Source of the DNA: an uncultured Oxalobacteraceae bacterium
GTDB lineage: Bacteria; Pseudomonadota; Gammaproteobacteria; Burkholderiales; Burkholderiaceae_D
Assembly (NCBI GenBank): GCA_903893945.1
Contig: CAITOF010000107.1
Coordinates: 1 to 64,000 of the forward strand
DNA length: 64,000 nt
Direction of reading: 5' to 3'
Positions 55,909 through 64,000 of the stretch are shown one piece after another; position 1 is the first letter of the stretch; each line of letters begins with the position of its first letter. The notes beneath the pieces were generated by a model. The model saw only the letters and a list, made by a program, of their open reading frames with translations. It made no database searches and was not told the origin of the DNA. The position numbers and the translations under genes are program-made.

Positions 55909-56457
55909 TTAAAACATTTCTATTTCGCCACTATCCATATCTTTTTGATGTACTGCCTTGCGCAACAGATCTTTTAACTCTGAACTCTGCTTGTCCAGAT
56001 TCTTGTTAATATCGTTCAGCATGACAACAATATCTTCCTCCTGCCCTTCGGTCGGTACCACATCACCTTCGATGGCCAGCTCACTCAGCACATTACGAAG
56101 TCCGATAATCCGCTGTACAGTACGCGCCAGTAACTGGCTGGTCAGATCCTGAAACTGCAGCCCTGTCACGGCTTCATTGGTATGCTGTGAAATTTCATTC
56201 TGCAGCAGACGCAGGTGGGCCATCTTCGGATCATCGTCAGCGTAGTCCGTCAAAAGCAGCTCAACCTCTTTTTGCTGCGCACTCACGGCTGCATGCAACG
56301 CAAAGAAACTTGCTCCCAGTTTTTCAACCGCTTCACCCAGCAGAAATGCGGTCTGCACCAGATCCGTTTCAACTTCCAGCAGGTGCTGCTTGCCATGATC
56401 CGACACGCCTGAAAGCAAGCGTTTTACCTGAGACCCTAACAATTTCTTCCTCGTCAT
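55909..56457 (-). CDS. CheZ-like protein with an FQDLTSQ motif
   Basis: 182 residues, almost wholly helical. LQFQDLTSQLLARTVQRI (100-117) matches the catalytic helix of CheZ (DFQDLTGQVIKK), with the shared FQDLT-Q core. The Asp before it in CheZ is Gln here. The overall length is shorter than CheZ and there is no CheZ-type CheY-binding tail. Instead it ends DSGEIEMF, very like CheD's SGGEIDLF. It lies between motB and a cheY gene, so a CheY-P phosphatase or scaffold role is inferred, not shown. Confidence 0.7.
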   Translation of the reverse strand: MTRKKLLGSQVKRLLSGVSDHGKQHLLEVETDLVQTAFLLGEAVEKLGASFFALHAAVSAQQKEVELLLTDYADDDPKMAHLRLLQNEISQHTNEAVTGLQFQDLTSQLLARTVQRIIGLRNVLSELAIEGDVVPTEGQEEDIVVMLNDINKNLDKQSSELKDLLRKAVHQKDMDSGEIEMF

Positions 56458-56571
56458 GTTTTGCTCGTCTTAGTCTCTAAAATAACATTGCCTGTAGGTG
56501 TTTAATTTCACTGAGGTATGCACTGGCCGGTGGGGCATTTCTCGCTGCTTTTTCTTCAGATTTTCATTTCG

Positions 56572-57501
56572 CTACTCTTTGGCAGGTTCTTTGCCGGCAT
56601 CCTTGCTGTCGTCGGACTTGCCGACTTCAAGTGCTCCGCCGTCCTGTGCGACAGACAGTTCGGCCTGCTTGTTCAATACAATAATACTGATGCGCCTGTT
56701 GATGGGGTCAGCAGGATTTTCTTTGTTGAACAGCACTGACGATGACAGCCCGATGACACGCAGCACCTTGTTGCTGTCCATGCCGGCCGCGATTAATTCC
56801 CTGCGACTGGCATTGGCACGATCGGCAGACAATTCCCAGTTGCTGTAGCCACGAACGTTGGCTGAATAGGGCGCGGCATCAGTGTGACCTGAAATACTGA
56901 TTTTATTTGGAACTTCATTCAATGCGATGCCGATTTCATCGAGTAATTCCTTGGTATACGGCTCCAGTTCGGCCTTGGCAGACGCGAACATGGGTCGATT
57001 TTGATCATCAACTATCTGAATCCGCAACCCGTCCGAGGTCATGTCCAGCACCAGTTGCTTCTTGTATTGCTTCAGGAGAGGATTCGCGTCAATAACAGCC
57101 TCAATTTTCTCCTTTAACACTTTCAGGTGTGCGGCATCCGCCTGCGCCAGCGCGGCTTCAGCATCCTTCAGGCTGTAATTTTTTTTATTTTTAATCGCAT
57201 CACTTTTCTTGTTCTGGCCTTCTGATGCGGTTAAATCTTTCCCGCCTCCGCGCACAATACTGGAACTGTCACCGGACCCCTCACCACCCTGCAAAGCCAC
57301 CTTCAATGGGGTCTGAAAATATTCAGCAATACCCTGCAACGTACCTTTGGTCGTTGATCCTAGTAGCCACATAAGCAGAAAAAACGCCATCATCGCCGTT
57401 ACAAAATCGGCATAGGCAATCTTCCAGGCGCCGCCATGAGCGCCGCCGGCCACTTTTTTAATCCGCTTTACGATAATGGGGCGTGCTTCTTCGCTAGCCA
57501 T
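56572..57501 (-). CDS. motB: Flagellar stator protein MotB
   Basis: Anchors the proton-driven stator to peptidoglycan. 309 residues. The short cytoplasmic start RPIIVKRIKKVAGGAHGGAWKIAYADFVTAMMAFFLLMWLLGST holds the single helix and the proton-carrying Asp in AYADFVT. A plug/linker region follows, then an OmpA-like peptidoglycan-binding domain (about 165-290; ISISGHTDAAPYS, NWELSADRANASRREL). An AGGTGA ribosome site precedes the ATG. 15 bp after motA. Confidence 0.95.
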   Translation of the reverse strand: MASEEARPIIVKRIKKVAGGAHGGAWKIAYADFVTAMMAFFLLMWLLGSTTKGTLQGIAEYFQTPLKVALQGGEGSGDSSSIVRGGGKDLTASEGQNKKSDAIKNKKNYSLKDAEAALAQADAAHLKVLKEKIEAVIDANPLLKQYKKQLVLDMTSDGLRIQIVDDQNRPMFASAKAELEPYTKELLDEIGIALNEVPNKISISGHTDAAPYSANVRGYSNWELSADRANASRRELIAAGMDSNKVLRVIGLSSSVLFNKENPADPINRRISIIVLNKQAELSVAQDGGALEVGKSDDSKDAGKEPAKE

Positions 57502-57516
57502 GCTGTCACCTGATCG

Positions 57517-58377
57517 TTATTTTGATTTGCTCTGTTTAATATGATCTTCCAATTCCGAGAACGAGGGTCGCTCAGTCGAATAAAGCACTTTTCTGCCAAA
57601 CTCAACTGCCAGCGCGGGCGCAAAGCCGTTCAGGCTGGCTAACAGGGTCACTTTAACGCACTGAAATGTTTTTGACGATTCTTCCAGTTGCTGTTCCAGC
57701 AGACCCGACAGCGGACCGACAAAACCGTAAGCCAGCAGAATACCCAGAAAGGTACCGACCAGCGCATGTGCAATCAATTCGCCCAGTTCCGCAGGCGGAA
57801 TGCCGACCGACTCCATGGTATGTACCACACCCATCACCGCGGCAACGATACCAAACGCCGGCAGGCCATCACCCAGCTTGGCCACAAAATGAACCGGGGC
57901 ATGCGCTTCAACATGGTGAGTTTCAATTTCATTATCCATCAGATTTTCGATCTGGAACGCGTCCATATTCCCCGATACCATCAGGCGCAGGTAGTCGCTG
58001 ATAAATTCCATCAGGTGATGGTCATGCACCACCGTTTCATATTTGCTGAACAAGGGGCTTTCTTCCGGATTTTCGATGTCGCCTTCTATCGACATCAGCC
58101 CTTCTTTGCGCACCTTCGTCAACACATCGAACAACATTGTCATTAATTCCATATACATGGTCTTATTGTATTTGGAACCCTTTAACACGCCGGGAAGCGC
58201 CTTGAGTGACGCTTTTAACGTTTTGCCATTATTTCCGACCAGCGCCGCCCCCGCTGCCGCGCCCCCTATCATTAACAGTTCAAGCGGTTGAAACAGCGCA
58301 CCCAGGTGGCCGCCGGCCATCGCAAAGCCGCCAAACACGGAACCAACAACAATCACATACCCGACAATGACTAACAC
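57517..58377 (-). CDS. motA: Flagellar stator protein MotA
   Basis: 286-residue inner-membrane subunit with four helices (about 1-22, 33-50, 168-190, 200-225). It has a large cytoplasmic loop containing the family's charged residues, DGLPAFGIVAAVMGVVHTMESVG, and the typical start VIVGYVIVVGSVFGGFAMAGG. It starts at GTG 58377 with AGGAG 8 nt upstream. Only a weak sigma-28-like -10 (GGCGATTT) is seen upstream, so its promoter is uncertain. Confidence 0.95.
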   Translation of the reverse strand: MLVIVGYVIVVGSVFGGFAMAGGHLGALFQPLELLMIGGAAAGAALVGNNGKTLKASLKALPGVLKGSKYNKTMYMELMTMLFDVLTKVRKEGLMSIEGDIENPEESPLFSKYETVVHDHHLMEFISDYLRLMVSGNMDAFQIENLMDNEIETHHVEAHAPVHFVAKLGDGLPAFGIVAAVMGVVHTMESVGIPPAELGELIAHALVGTFLGILLAYGFVGPLSGLLEQQLEESSKTFQCVKVTLLASLNGFAPALAVEFGRKVLYSTERPSFSELEDHIKQSKSK

Positions 58378-58466
58378 AAAGCAGCTCCTCTAAAAGGTTC
58401 TACAGCACCAACTTAATTTAGACTAAAAATCGCCCTGTTTCCATGAAAAAATTTTCAATTAACGGA

Positions 58467-59321
58467 TTATAGATACCAGACAAACAATTTGCGCTGGTTT
58501 CTCGTGTAATTTTCTGGATAAATAGACAAGTCTTCCTCGACGCCATCAACAGGAAACTCATAACTGATCAATATTGATCCGGCGCGCATCTCATTTTTTG
58601 CCTTGCGCCACAGTCCGCTCATTGCAGCAGGTGACAAATAGGCAAATATCACGTCAAATTCTGAAAAATCGGTCTGCTCGTAATTAGAGCGCAAAAATCG
58701 GGCGTTACCGGACTGCCCCCCTTTTCTCAGATAACTGCACAGCCACGGCAATGGTGCAATTTCAACACCGGTGAACCGGCAGTCCGGCCGCTGGTCAGCC
58801 AGATAAATAACCAGTCCGCCCATTCCACTGCCAATATCCATGAATGAAATGGAGCGATTTTGCGGCAGCAGTTGGTCAACCGCCCGCCACGCGTCCGGGG
58901 TCGAGGGAAAATACGGGACCTGGGTCCGGTACGTTGACCAGTAAAATACCAGCAGGAACAGGAACAGGCTTAAATAGACATAGGGCGGCAGCGACCACCA
59001 TAGCGCAAGAACCATGGCGAAAGGGAATAGCGGCTGAATCAGACACCACCACCAGGCCAGCCTGAACCAGCGTGTCATGAGCAGGGTAAGTACCGCGTGG
59101 GACAGGAGCGCCTGGTTCAGCGTCCATTTGACGTGGGCTGTTTGCCACAGAACGAACAACAGCAGTGTGATGAAACCGAGGGTCGCGAATTGAATAAACA
59201 GCGCGATAATGGCGGGAGAACCGGGTTTGAACTTGCGTAAAAAATGTGTGGCGCCAGAATTCAATATACGGCCTCGATCAGTGAGTGGGGCAGAACCACC
59301 CCACCGATCCGGGCCGGGCAA
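58467..59321 (-). CDS. SAM-dependent methyltransferase with N-terminal membrane helices
   Basis: 284 residues if begun at TTG 59321, 6 bp after flhC; the start is uncertain because no ribosome site is clear. Residues about 35-130 form three or four hydrophobic helices. The C-terminal half is a class I methyltransferase: motif I SFMDIGSGMGGLVIYLA (about 162-178), CRFTGVEIAPLP and FDVIFAYLSPAAM. This resembles small methyltransferases that modify membrane-bound or lipid substrates. The target is unknown. Its position between flhC and motA is unusual. Confidence 0.75.
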   Translation of the reverse strand: MPGPDRWGGSAPLTDRGRILNSGATHFLRKFKPGSPAIIALFIQFATLGFITLLLFVLWQTAHVKWTLNQALLSHAVLTLLMTRWFRLAWWWCLIQPLFPFAMVLALWWSLPPYVYLSLFLFLLVFYWSTYRTQVPYFPSTPDAWRAVDQLLPQNRSISFMDIGSGMGGLVIYLADQRPDCRFTGVEIAPLPWLCSYLRKGGQSGNARFLRSNYEQTDFSEFDVIFAYLSPAAMSGLWRKAKNEMRAGSILISYEFPVDGVEEDLSIYPENYTRNQRKLFVWYL

Positions 59322-59327
59322 CTCTGG

Positions 59328-59885
59328 TCAGGCAACCATTTCGTACGATATTTTTTCTGCTTCTTTAACTTTTTTCAGCTTACCTGCACGCGACGGCATA
59401 TGGCACAGACCGCAGGCGTAATTTTTATGTAGATCATACTTGTATGATACAAAATGTCCACCACATTTGCAGCATTGCGCCAATGACAGCATCTTGCTTT
59501 CAAAAAAACGTACCAGCGTCCATGCTCTTGTCAGTGACAGGACCTGTTCCTGATCCTGATTGACCGGCACTTGTTCCAGATACAGTTTATACGCTTTGAC
59601 GGTCGCATCAATACCTTTGACACCGGCATGCTCAACCAGGTATTTGTGGATATTCATGAAAAGTGACGCATGGATATTGGGTTGCCAGGTCAGAAACCAG
59701 TCGGTCGAGAATGGCAACATGCCTTTGGGTGGAGAGACACCTTTTAACTCCTTATAGAGTTTTAACAGACGCTCTCTCGACAATGATGTTTCCGATTCCA
59801 GCAGTTGCAGTCGGGCACCCAGATTGACAAGTTCAATAGCCAGCTGAATTTCATTCGCTTCGGTCACTACACTTTTCTTACCCAT
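59328..59885 (-). CDS. flhC: Flagellar master regulator FlhC
   Basis: DNA-binding partner of FlhD that activates class II flagellar genes. About 185 residues from ATG 59885, placed 5 nt after GGAGG; upstream in-frame ATGs at 59888 and 59900 are less likely. AIELVNLGARLQLLESETSLSRERLLKLYKE is the typical N-terminal helix-turn-helix region. The C-terminal zinc site is visible as CCKCGGHF and CGLCHMP. Follows flhD by about 50 bp. Confidence 0.95.
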   Translation of the reverse strand: MGKKSVVTEANEIQLAIELVNLGARLQLLESETSLSRERLLKLYKELKGVSPPKGMLPFSTDWFLTWQPNIHASLFMNIHKYLVEHAGVKGIDATVKAYKLYLEQVPVNQDQEQVLSLTRAWTLVRFFESKMLSLAQCCKCGGHFVSYKYDLHKNYACGLCHMPSRAGKLKKVKEAEKISYEMVA

Positions 59886-59936
59886 CATAGCCTCCAACAC
59901 CGATTAAGATAGCAATACACCATTCAGACACTTTTT

Positions 59937-60254
59937 TTAGTGAATTTCTTCAACCGACTGACCTGCCATCAGGATGGCAGCGTGGGATTGTGCAAGGGCG
60001 CGGTCTTTGTTGTAGTTGGTCAGCATGCAGAGTATGGCACTGTCTTCAAACCTGAAACGGGCCAGCATCATATTGGAACCAGCCAGTTTCAATATCTGTG
60101 CATTATTCAGGCCTTCGATCAAGTCAGCGACTTCCTTACCGATCCCCAGTCTGAAAATGGCTGTTGCCTTGTCTGAGCGTATCATTTGTTGTGCCAACAT
60201 TAAATAACTCAGGTTGGAGTCGCGTATTTCTGCCATCATATCGTTCGGTGTCAT
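59937..60254 (-). CDS. flhD: Flagellar master regulator FlhD
   Basis: 105 residues, helical dimer that forms the FlhD4C2 activator with FlhC. The start EIRDSNLSYLMLAQQMIRSDKATAIFRLGI and the middle LKLAGSNMMLARFRF are characteristic. GGGAG precedes the ATG at 8 nt. It heads the motility block after a 484-bp non-coding leader, as expected for a heavily regulated class I operon. Confidence 0.95.
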   Translation of the reverse strand: MTPNDMMAEIRDSNLSYLMLAQQMIRSDKATAIFRLGIGKEVADLIEGLNNAQILKLAGSNMMLARFRFEDSAILCMLTNYNKDRALAQSHAAILMAGQSVEEIH

Positions 60255-60738
60255 TTCATTTCTCCCAGATAATTAACTGCTGGCAATTTGTTGCGTTGCG
60301 GCCAGTTGGTTTCACTTTAGTACTTGGGGGAAATAGACTGAATAGGTACTGCGCGGTATTTAACGTAGGAAAAGACGACAAGCCGCACATAGGAGTTCTT
60401 CCTACACGCAGCAAGCTCTTGTTTGCCTGACAATGGAATCAAGTCAGACTGATGAAATTGGTTCGAAATCTACTCTTCAGGTGTTCGTTCTAACTTTCAA
60501 ATAAAACCTAATTAAATCAATTGGTTATATAAAATTAAGGCAACTCGCCCTGCTTCATATGTCATTAACGGCAAACCGGTGGGTCGACTTTAGGGTATTT
60601 GTGAAAATATTTTTAAAATAGTCAAAACGGTCGCCAATAGGGGTAATAACGACAGAAAATAATCGCTACTTTAATAAATAAAATAAAAAAAATGATGTAA
60701 ATTTGAGTCAGAAGCTTGATTAATTTTCAAAAAGACAA
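60255..60738. promoter_or_regulatory. Long AT-rich leader and promoter region of flhDC
   Basis: 484 bp without a gene between dnaQ and flhD. The half next to dnaQ (60480-60730) is strongly AT-rich, the half next to flhD less so. No single promoter stands out; TTGACT occurs on the flhD strand near 60620 without a matching -10. Long regulated leaders are typical of flhDC. Confidence 0.5.
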
Positions 60739-61446
60739 TTAATTTTCCGCTGTCCAGACGCATTTTCCAGACTTCATCAATCCGTTCAGCAACGATTGAT
60801 GGGCTTCCAGTTCATCGTCGCTGGCTAACTTGACCAAAATCGACTCAATGACTGGATCGGCTTGGTCTGCCGACTGTCGTGTTTGCCGCGCGGGCTCGAG
60901 AACGTCAATCACAAAACTGTTTTGTCCACGCGACATTGCCAAATAGACATCAGCGAGCAACTCAGCATCCAGTAATGCGCCGTGTAGTTGCCGGTGCGCA
61001 TTCGATATACCGTAGCGATCACACAATGCATCAAGAGAATTCCGCTTGCCAGGATGCATTTCCTTGGCCTTTGCCAGTGTGTCGATGACATTGGCAACCT
61101 GACTTGTAAAACTGGGAAAATTCAATTTCTGGTATTCGGCGTCGAGGAAGCTTAAATCGAAGGATGCATTATGAATAATGACCTCGGCGCCCTGTATGTA
61201 TTCACTGAGGCTGGTTGCAATTTCCGCAAATTTCGGTTTATCGGCTAAAAACTCGGTCGTTAAACCATGGATTTCCAGCGCACGCGGATCCGAATCGCGT
61301 TCCGGATTGATGTAGGCGTGAAAATTATTGCCGGTGAGTTTGCGGTGAACAAGTTCAACACAACCCACTTCAATGACCCGGTCACCTGTGCGAGGATTTA
61401 ATCCGGTTGTTTCTGTATCCAAAACAATTTGGCGACCCGTAGACAT
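60739..61446 (-). CDS. dnaQ: DNA polymerase III epsilon subunit (3'-5' proofreading exonuclease)
   Basis: 235 residues. DEDDh exonuclease motifs: Exo I VLDTETTGLNPRTGDRVIEVG (Asp and Glu), Exo II IIHNASFDLSFLDAEY, Exo III with HRQLHGALLDAELLADVYL (His and Asp). The C-terminal tail (about 185-235) binds the polymerase alpha subunit. Length agrees with DnaQ. Encoded 9 bp after the CoA-transferase gene, so translated from the same message. Confidence 0.95.
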   Translation of the reverse strand: MSTGRQIVLDTETTGLNPRTGDRVIEVGCVELVHRKLTGNNFHAYINPERDSDPRALEIHGLTTEFLADKPKFAEIATSLSEYIQGAEVIIHNASFDLSFLDAEYQKLNFPSFTSQVANVIDTLAKAKEMHPGKRNSLDALCDRYGISNAHRQLHGALLDAELLADVYLAMSRGQNSFVIDVLEPARQTRQSADQADPVIESILVKLASDDELEAHQSLLNGLMKSGKCVWTAEN

Positions 61447-61455
61447 AAGACCTTT

Positions 61456-62712
61456 CTAGATAATGTGTTGTTCGCGAAATGCCGCAATCTGTTCATCGGT
61501 ATACCCGAGTTCCCGCAACAATTCCTGGTTATGTTCACCCAGCGTCGGGCCCAACCAGCGAGTATGACCCGGTGTTTTCGACAGCTTGGGACTGATGGCC
61601 GGCAATTTGACCGGCGTACCGTCGCGAAAGTAATGCTGTTCAAACATGTTCCGCGCCAAAAACTGCGGATCGCTCATCATGTCAGCAACCGAATAGATTT
61701 TGCCGACCGGTACGTCTGCATGCTTCAGGATAGTCAGCGCTTCGTCGATGGTGTGAAGCGAACACCAGCGCCCGATTGCATCGTCAATCTCGGCGGTACG
61801 CGGGACACGCCCATCGTTTTTGCTTAAGGCCGGATCGTTGGCCAGGTCATCACGCGCAATGGCCAGCATCAGGCGCCTGAAAATTGCGTCGCCGTTTCCG
61901 GCAATCACGATATTTTCATTGTCGGAACACGTGTAGGTATTTGACGGAACGATCCCGGGCAACGCGCCGCCAGTGCGTTCACGTTTAAACCCTGCCACGT
62001 CGTATTCGGGCACCAGCGATTCCATGACGTTAAATACCGATTCATACAGCGCCACATCCACCATCTGGCCCTGCCCGGCAACGCACGCCTGGCCGGTCTT
62101 TCCATTCCATCGACCGCCGGTTACATCGCGATGCCGTAAAGCCAGCATGGCACCGATCACCCCATGCAATGCCGCCAGCGAATCGCCGATCGAGATGCCG
62201 ACGCGCACGGGTGGGCGATCAGGATGTCCGGAGACATAGCGCAGGCCACCCATCGATTCACCGATGGCGCCAAACCCGGGCAAACCACTGAGTGGGCCTG
62301 TTTGACCATAACCGGATAATCGCACCATGATCGTTGCCGGATTTTCCAGGTGCAGCTGCTCATAACCCAACTGCCATTTTTCCAGCACACCCGGGCGATA
62401 ATTTTCAATAATAATATCAGCGTCGAGGGCCAGTTTGCGGGCAATGTCCCTGGCACACGGTTCGTTCATATTCAGCGTCAGGCTTTTTTTATTGCGCGCC
62501 TGTACACTCCACCATAATGACGTGTCATCCTTTAATACCCGCCACTGACGAAGCGGATCGCCGTTGTCAGGCGATTCAATCTTGATGACTGTTGCACCAA
62601 ATTCGGCCAGCATGCGTGAACAGAAGGGGCCGGCAATCAAGGTGCCCAGTTCCAGAACTTTAACACCACACAGTGGTCCGAAACCCGAACCGGTTTTTTG
62701 CGCCGACGTCAT
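61456..62712 (-). CDS. CaiB/BaiF family (class III) CoA-transferase
   Basis: 418 residues. [33 protein letters not shown] (about 13-45) is the family's N-terminal signature with the conserved nucleotide-contacting residues. The catalytic Asp is expected in the segment [13 protein letters not shown] or just after. [20 protein letters not shown] and [24 protein letters not shown] are typical. Frequently annotated as formyl-CoA transferase, but the acyl substrate cannot be assigned. It overlaps the recR stop by 4 bp (ATGA). Confidence 0.88.
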   Translation of the reverse strand: MTSAQKTGSGFGPLCGVKVLELGTLIAGPFCSRMLAEFGATVIKIESPDNGDPLRQWRVLKDDTSLWWSVQARNKKSLTLNMNEPCARDIARKLALDADIIIENYRPGVLEKWQLGYEQLHLENPATIMVRLSGYGQTGPLSGLPGFGAIGESMGGLRYVSGHPDRPPVRVGISIGDSLAALHGVIGAMLALRHRDVTGGRWNGKTGQACVAGQGQMVDVALYESVFNVMESLVPEYDVAGFKRERTGGALPGIVPSNTYTCSDNENIVIAGNGDAIFRRLMLAIARDDLANDPALSKNDGRVPRTAEIDDAIGRWCSLHTIDEALTILKHADVPVGKIYSVADMMSDPQFLARNMFEQHYFRDGTPVKLPAISPKLSKTPGHTRWLGPTLGEHNQELLRELGYTDEQIAAFREQHII

Positions 62713-63305
62713 GCTGTTCGTCTGTCCAGCATGGCACGCGCCAACGTGCCGGCATCAACGTACTCAAGTTCGCCGCCCAGCGGTACACCGCGCGCCAGGC
62801 GGGTCACTGTCAGGCCGCGCGCTTTCAGCGTTTCGCCGACGTAATGCGCCGTCGCTTCGCCCTCGTTGGTGAAATTGGTGGCCAGTATCACTTCTTTTAC
62901 AACGCCATTGGAAGCGCGTTGAATCAGTTTGGTGATATTAATATCTTTGGGGCCGATCCCATCCAGTGGCGAGAGACGTCCCATAAGCACAAAATACAGG
63001 CCATGATAGGTTAAGGTCTGTTCAACCATTAACAGGTCAGCCGGCGTTTCAACAACACACAGGACGCCGGGATCACGTTCCGGATTCATGCAGGTTTCGC
63101 ACACCGGACTTTCAGTGAAGGTATTACAGAGTTGGCAATGGTGTATTCGGGTCAATGCATCATGGCATGCATGACCGAGGCGGGACAACGCATCACGGTC
63201 ATGCTGCAACAGGTGGTATGCCATGCGCTGCGCCGACTTGGGACCAACACCCGGCAAGCGTCGCAGGGCTTCAATCAGTTCATCCAGACTGGCATGCGTC
63301 TTCAT
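62709..63305 (-). CDS. recR: Recombination mediator RecR
   Basis: 198 residues. N-terminal helix-hairpin-helix ([24 protein letters not shown]), a four-cysteine zinc finger in [19 protein letters not shown] (about 57-75), Toprim domain ([23 protein letters not shown]) and a C-terminal Walker B-like region. With RecF/RecO it loads RecA at gaps. Third in the dnaX-ybaB-recR cluster; 3 bp after ybaB. Confidence 0.96.
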   Translation of the reverse strand: MKTHASLDELIEALRRLPGVGPKSAQRMAYHLLQHDRDALSRLGHACHDALTRIHHCQLCNTFTESPVCETCMNPERDPGVLCVVETPADLLMVEQTLTYHGLYFVLMGRLSPLDGIGPKDINITKLIQRASNGVVKEVILATNFTNEGEATAHYVGETLKARGLTVTRLARGVPLGGELEYVDAGTLARAMLDRRTA

Positions 63306-63308
63306 TAA

Positions 63309-63635
63309 TCAGAATGGCAATTTAAAACCGGGCGGTAACGGCAGGCCGGCAGTCAGGCCCGCCATTTTTTCTTCGGAGGTTGCCTCGGCTTTACGAACGG
63401 CGTCATTAAAAGCGGCAGCGACCAGATCTTCCAGCATGTCTTTATCATCGGCCAGCAGCGATGGATCAATTTTGACGCGCTTGACATTTTTTTTACAAGT
63501 CATCAGCACCGACACCAGTCCTGCGCCCGACTGACCTTCCACTTCTATCAGCTCCAGCTGCTCCTGAGCTTTCTTCATGTTATCCTGCATGGCCTGAGCC
63601 TGTTTCATCAAGCCCGCCAATTGACCCTTCATCAT
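63309..63635 (-). CDS. YbaB/EbfC nucleoid-associated protein
   Basis: 108 residues. [39 protein letters not shown] is the conserved YbaB start, and [30 protein letters not shown] the dimerising helix region. Binds DNA as a dimer. A GGGAGAAG ribosome site precedes the ATG. Its position between dnaX and recR is conserved across many bacteria. Confidence 0.94.
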   Translation of the reverse strand: MMKGQLAGLMKQAQAMQDNMKKAQEQLELIEVEGQSGAGLVSVLMTCKKNVKRVKIDPSLLADDKDMLEDLVAAAFNDAVRKAEATSEEKMAGLTAGLPLPPGFKLPF

Positions 63636-63675
63636 GCTGCTTCTCCCTAGTCTGCACTCATAGTAAAATCCATCT

Positions 63676-63723
63676 CACACTGCTTATCACCCTGCTTATC
63701 ACACTGCTTGTCACACTGCTTGT
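63676..63723. repeat. Four tandem copies of a 12-bp unit
   Basis: CACACTGCTTAT, CACCCTGCTTAT, CACACTGCTTGT and CACACTGCTTGT run without a gap, a 12-bp period, with a fifth weak copy to about 63735. They lie between the dnaX stop and the ybaB start. The repeats keep a minus-strand frame open, but it looks like an artefact. Confidence 0.85.
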
Positions 63724-63757
63724 CATCCAGCGCATCATCCTGTTTGAACACTGTTCT

Positions 63758-64000
63758 TTAAACGCGATTGACCGGTTTGACTGATCCCGGAACGATCGTC
63801 GCACCGAATACGCGCATGAAACCCTGTACGAGCTGATCGGCGTTGATCGCCGTTTCTGCCGCTTCCTGTCGCGCTGCCCGGTCGACAATGGTCGCGGCGT
63901 TCGCTGTTGTCTGCACGACTCCAATTTCGGTGTTGATTTTTACCGGTAGCGTGAAATAGTCATGCAACACGGCAGCCAATTTGTCGACACTGGCGGAGGC
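63758..64000 (-). CDS. dnaX: DNA polymerase III gamma/tau subunit, C-terminal part only
   Basis: The last 80 codons and the stop of a gene entering from the right edge. The protein reads ASASVDKLAAVLHDYFTL at the edge, then VKINTEIGVVQTTANAATIV and ends near DQLVQGFMRVFGATIVPGSV. This matches the tau-specific C-terminal domain (alpha-polymerase binding) of DnaX, and the gene order dnaX-ybaB-recR supports it. The frameshift site that makes gamma would lie outside the window. Confidence 0.85.
   Translation of the reverse strand, partial: ASASVDKLAAVLHDYFTLPVKINTEIGVVQTTANAATIVDRAARQEAAETAINADQLVQGFMRVFGATIVPGSVKPVNRV

Noticed and set aside
58380-58466. Sigma-28 promoter for motA
   Set aside because: The best candidate (AATTTTTT-N11-GGCGATTT) matches only about 9 of 16 positions.
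63658-63924. 88-codon minus-strand frame at the dnaX end
   Set aside because: It is kept open by the 12-bp tandem repeats and overlaps dnaX in another frame; product is repetitive and unconvincing.

Overview
The window is chromosomal DNA of a motile, Gram-negative betaproteobacterium, most likely Burkholderiales and perhaps Oxalobacteraceae. This is inferred from gene content and order (exbB-exbD-lpxK-trm112-kdsB-adk beside xseA; dnaX-ybaB-recR; an flhDC-mot-che block), not from a 16S gene. Kdo and lipid A genes show an outer membrane. There is no phage, insertion sequence or CRISPR array.

Layout. 1-1202: an unlisted, left-truncated minus-strand gene of unknown function, with a perfect 7-1-7 Fur box over its promoter. 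1.4-13.5 kb: a minus-strand arginine succinyltransferase (AST/aru) catabolic operon in the order astC-aruF-aruG-astD-astB-gdhB-astE. A giant NAD-dependent glutamate dehydrogenase sits inside it, so the cluster encodes arginine to 2-oxoglutarate. 13.7-20.6 kb: a Tat-type amino-acid oxidase, a GNAT acetyltransferase, the ABC-F ATPase Uup, an orphan branched-chain amino-acid-type binding protein and a chemoreceptor. 20.6-22.8 kb: a gene-poor stretch with two unrecognised genes, the decayed remnant of a HigA-type antitoxin and tRNA-Arg(CCU). 22.8-29.3 kb: H+-pyrophosphatase, adk, kdsB, trm112-like, lpxK, exbD and exbB. 29.3-30.0 kb: an intergenic region with a cluster of DnaA-box-like sites. 30-47.7 kb: mixed housekeeping and transport genes (xseA, sodB, pncC, a chemoreceptor with a likely sigma-28 promoter, periplasmic binding proteins, a DMT exporter, an M1 aminopeptidase, an OPT transporter, a GST, a TAXI protein, and an FMN/Fe-S oxidoreductase paired with an aldehyde dehydrogenase). 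47.7-60.3 kb: a motility and chemotaxis block read flhD-flhC-methyltransferase-motA-motB-cheZ-like-cheY-cheA-cheW-cheR-cheD-cheB-cheY-cheZ-HDOD. 60.7-64 kb: dnaQ, a CoA-transferase, recR, ybaB and the C-terminus of dnaX.

How they fit. The che block supplies CheR, CheB and CheD, and both chemoreceptors in the window end in the same WEEF tail expected to tether CheR or CheB. FlhDC heads the flagellar hierarchy. The sigma-28-like promoter upstream of the 32.6-34.4 kb receptor fits late-class flagellar control. In the AST operon the glutamate released by AstE is the substrate of the embedded GdhB.
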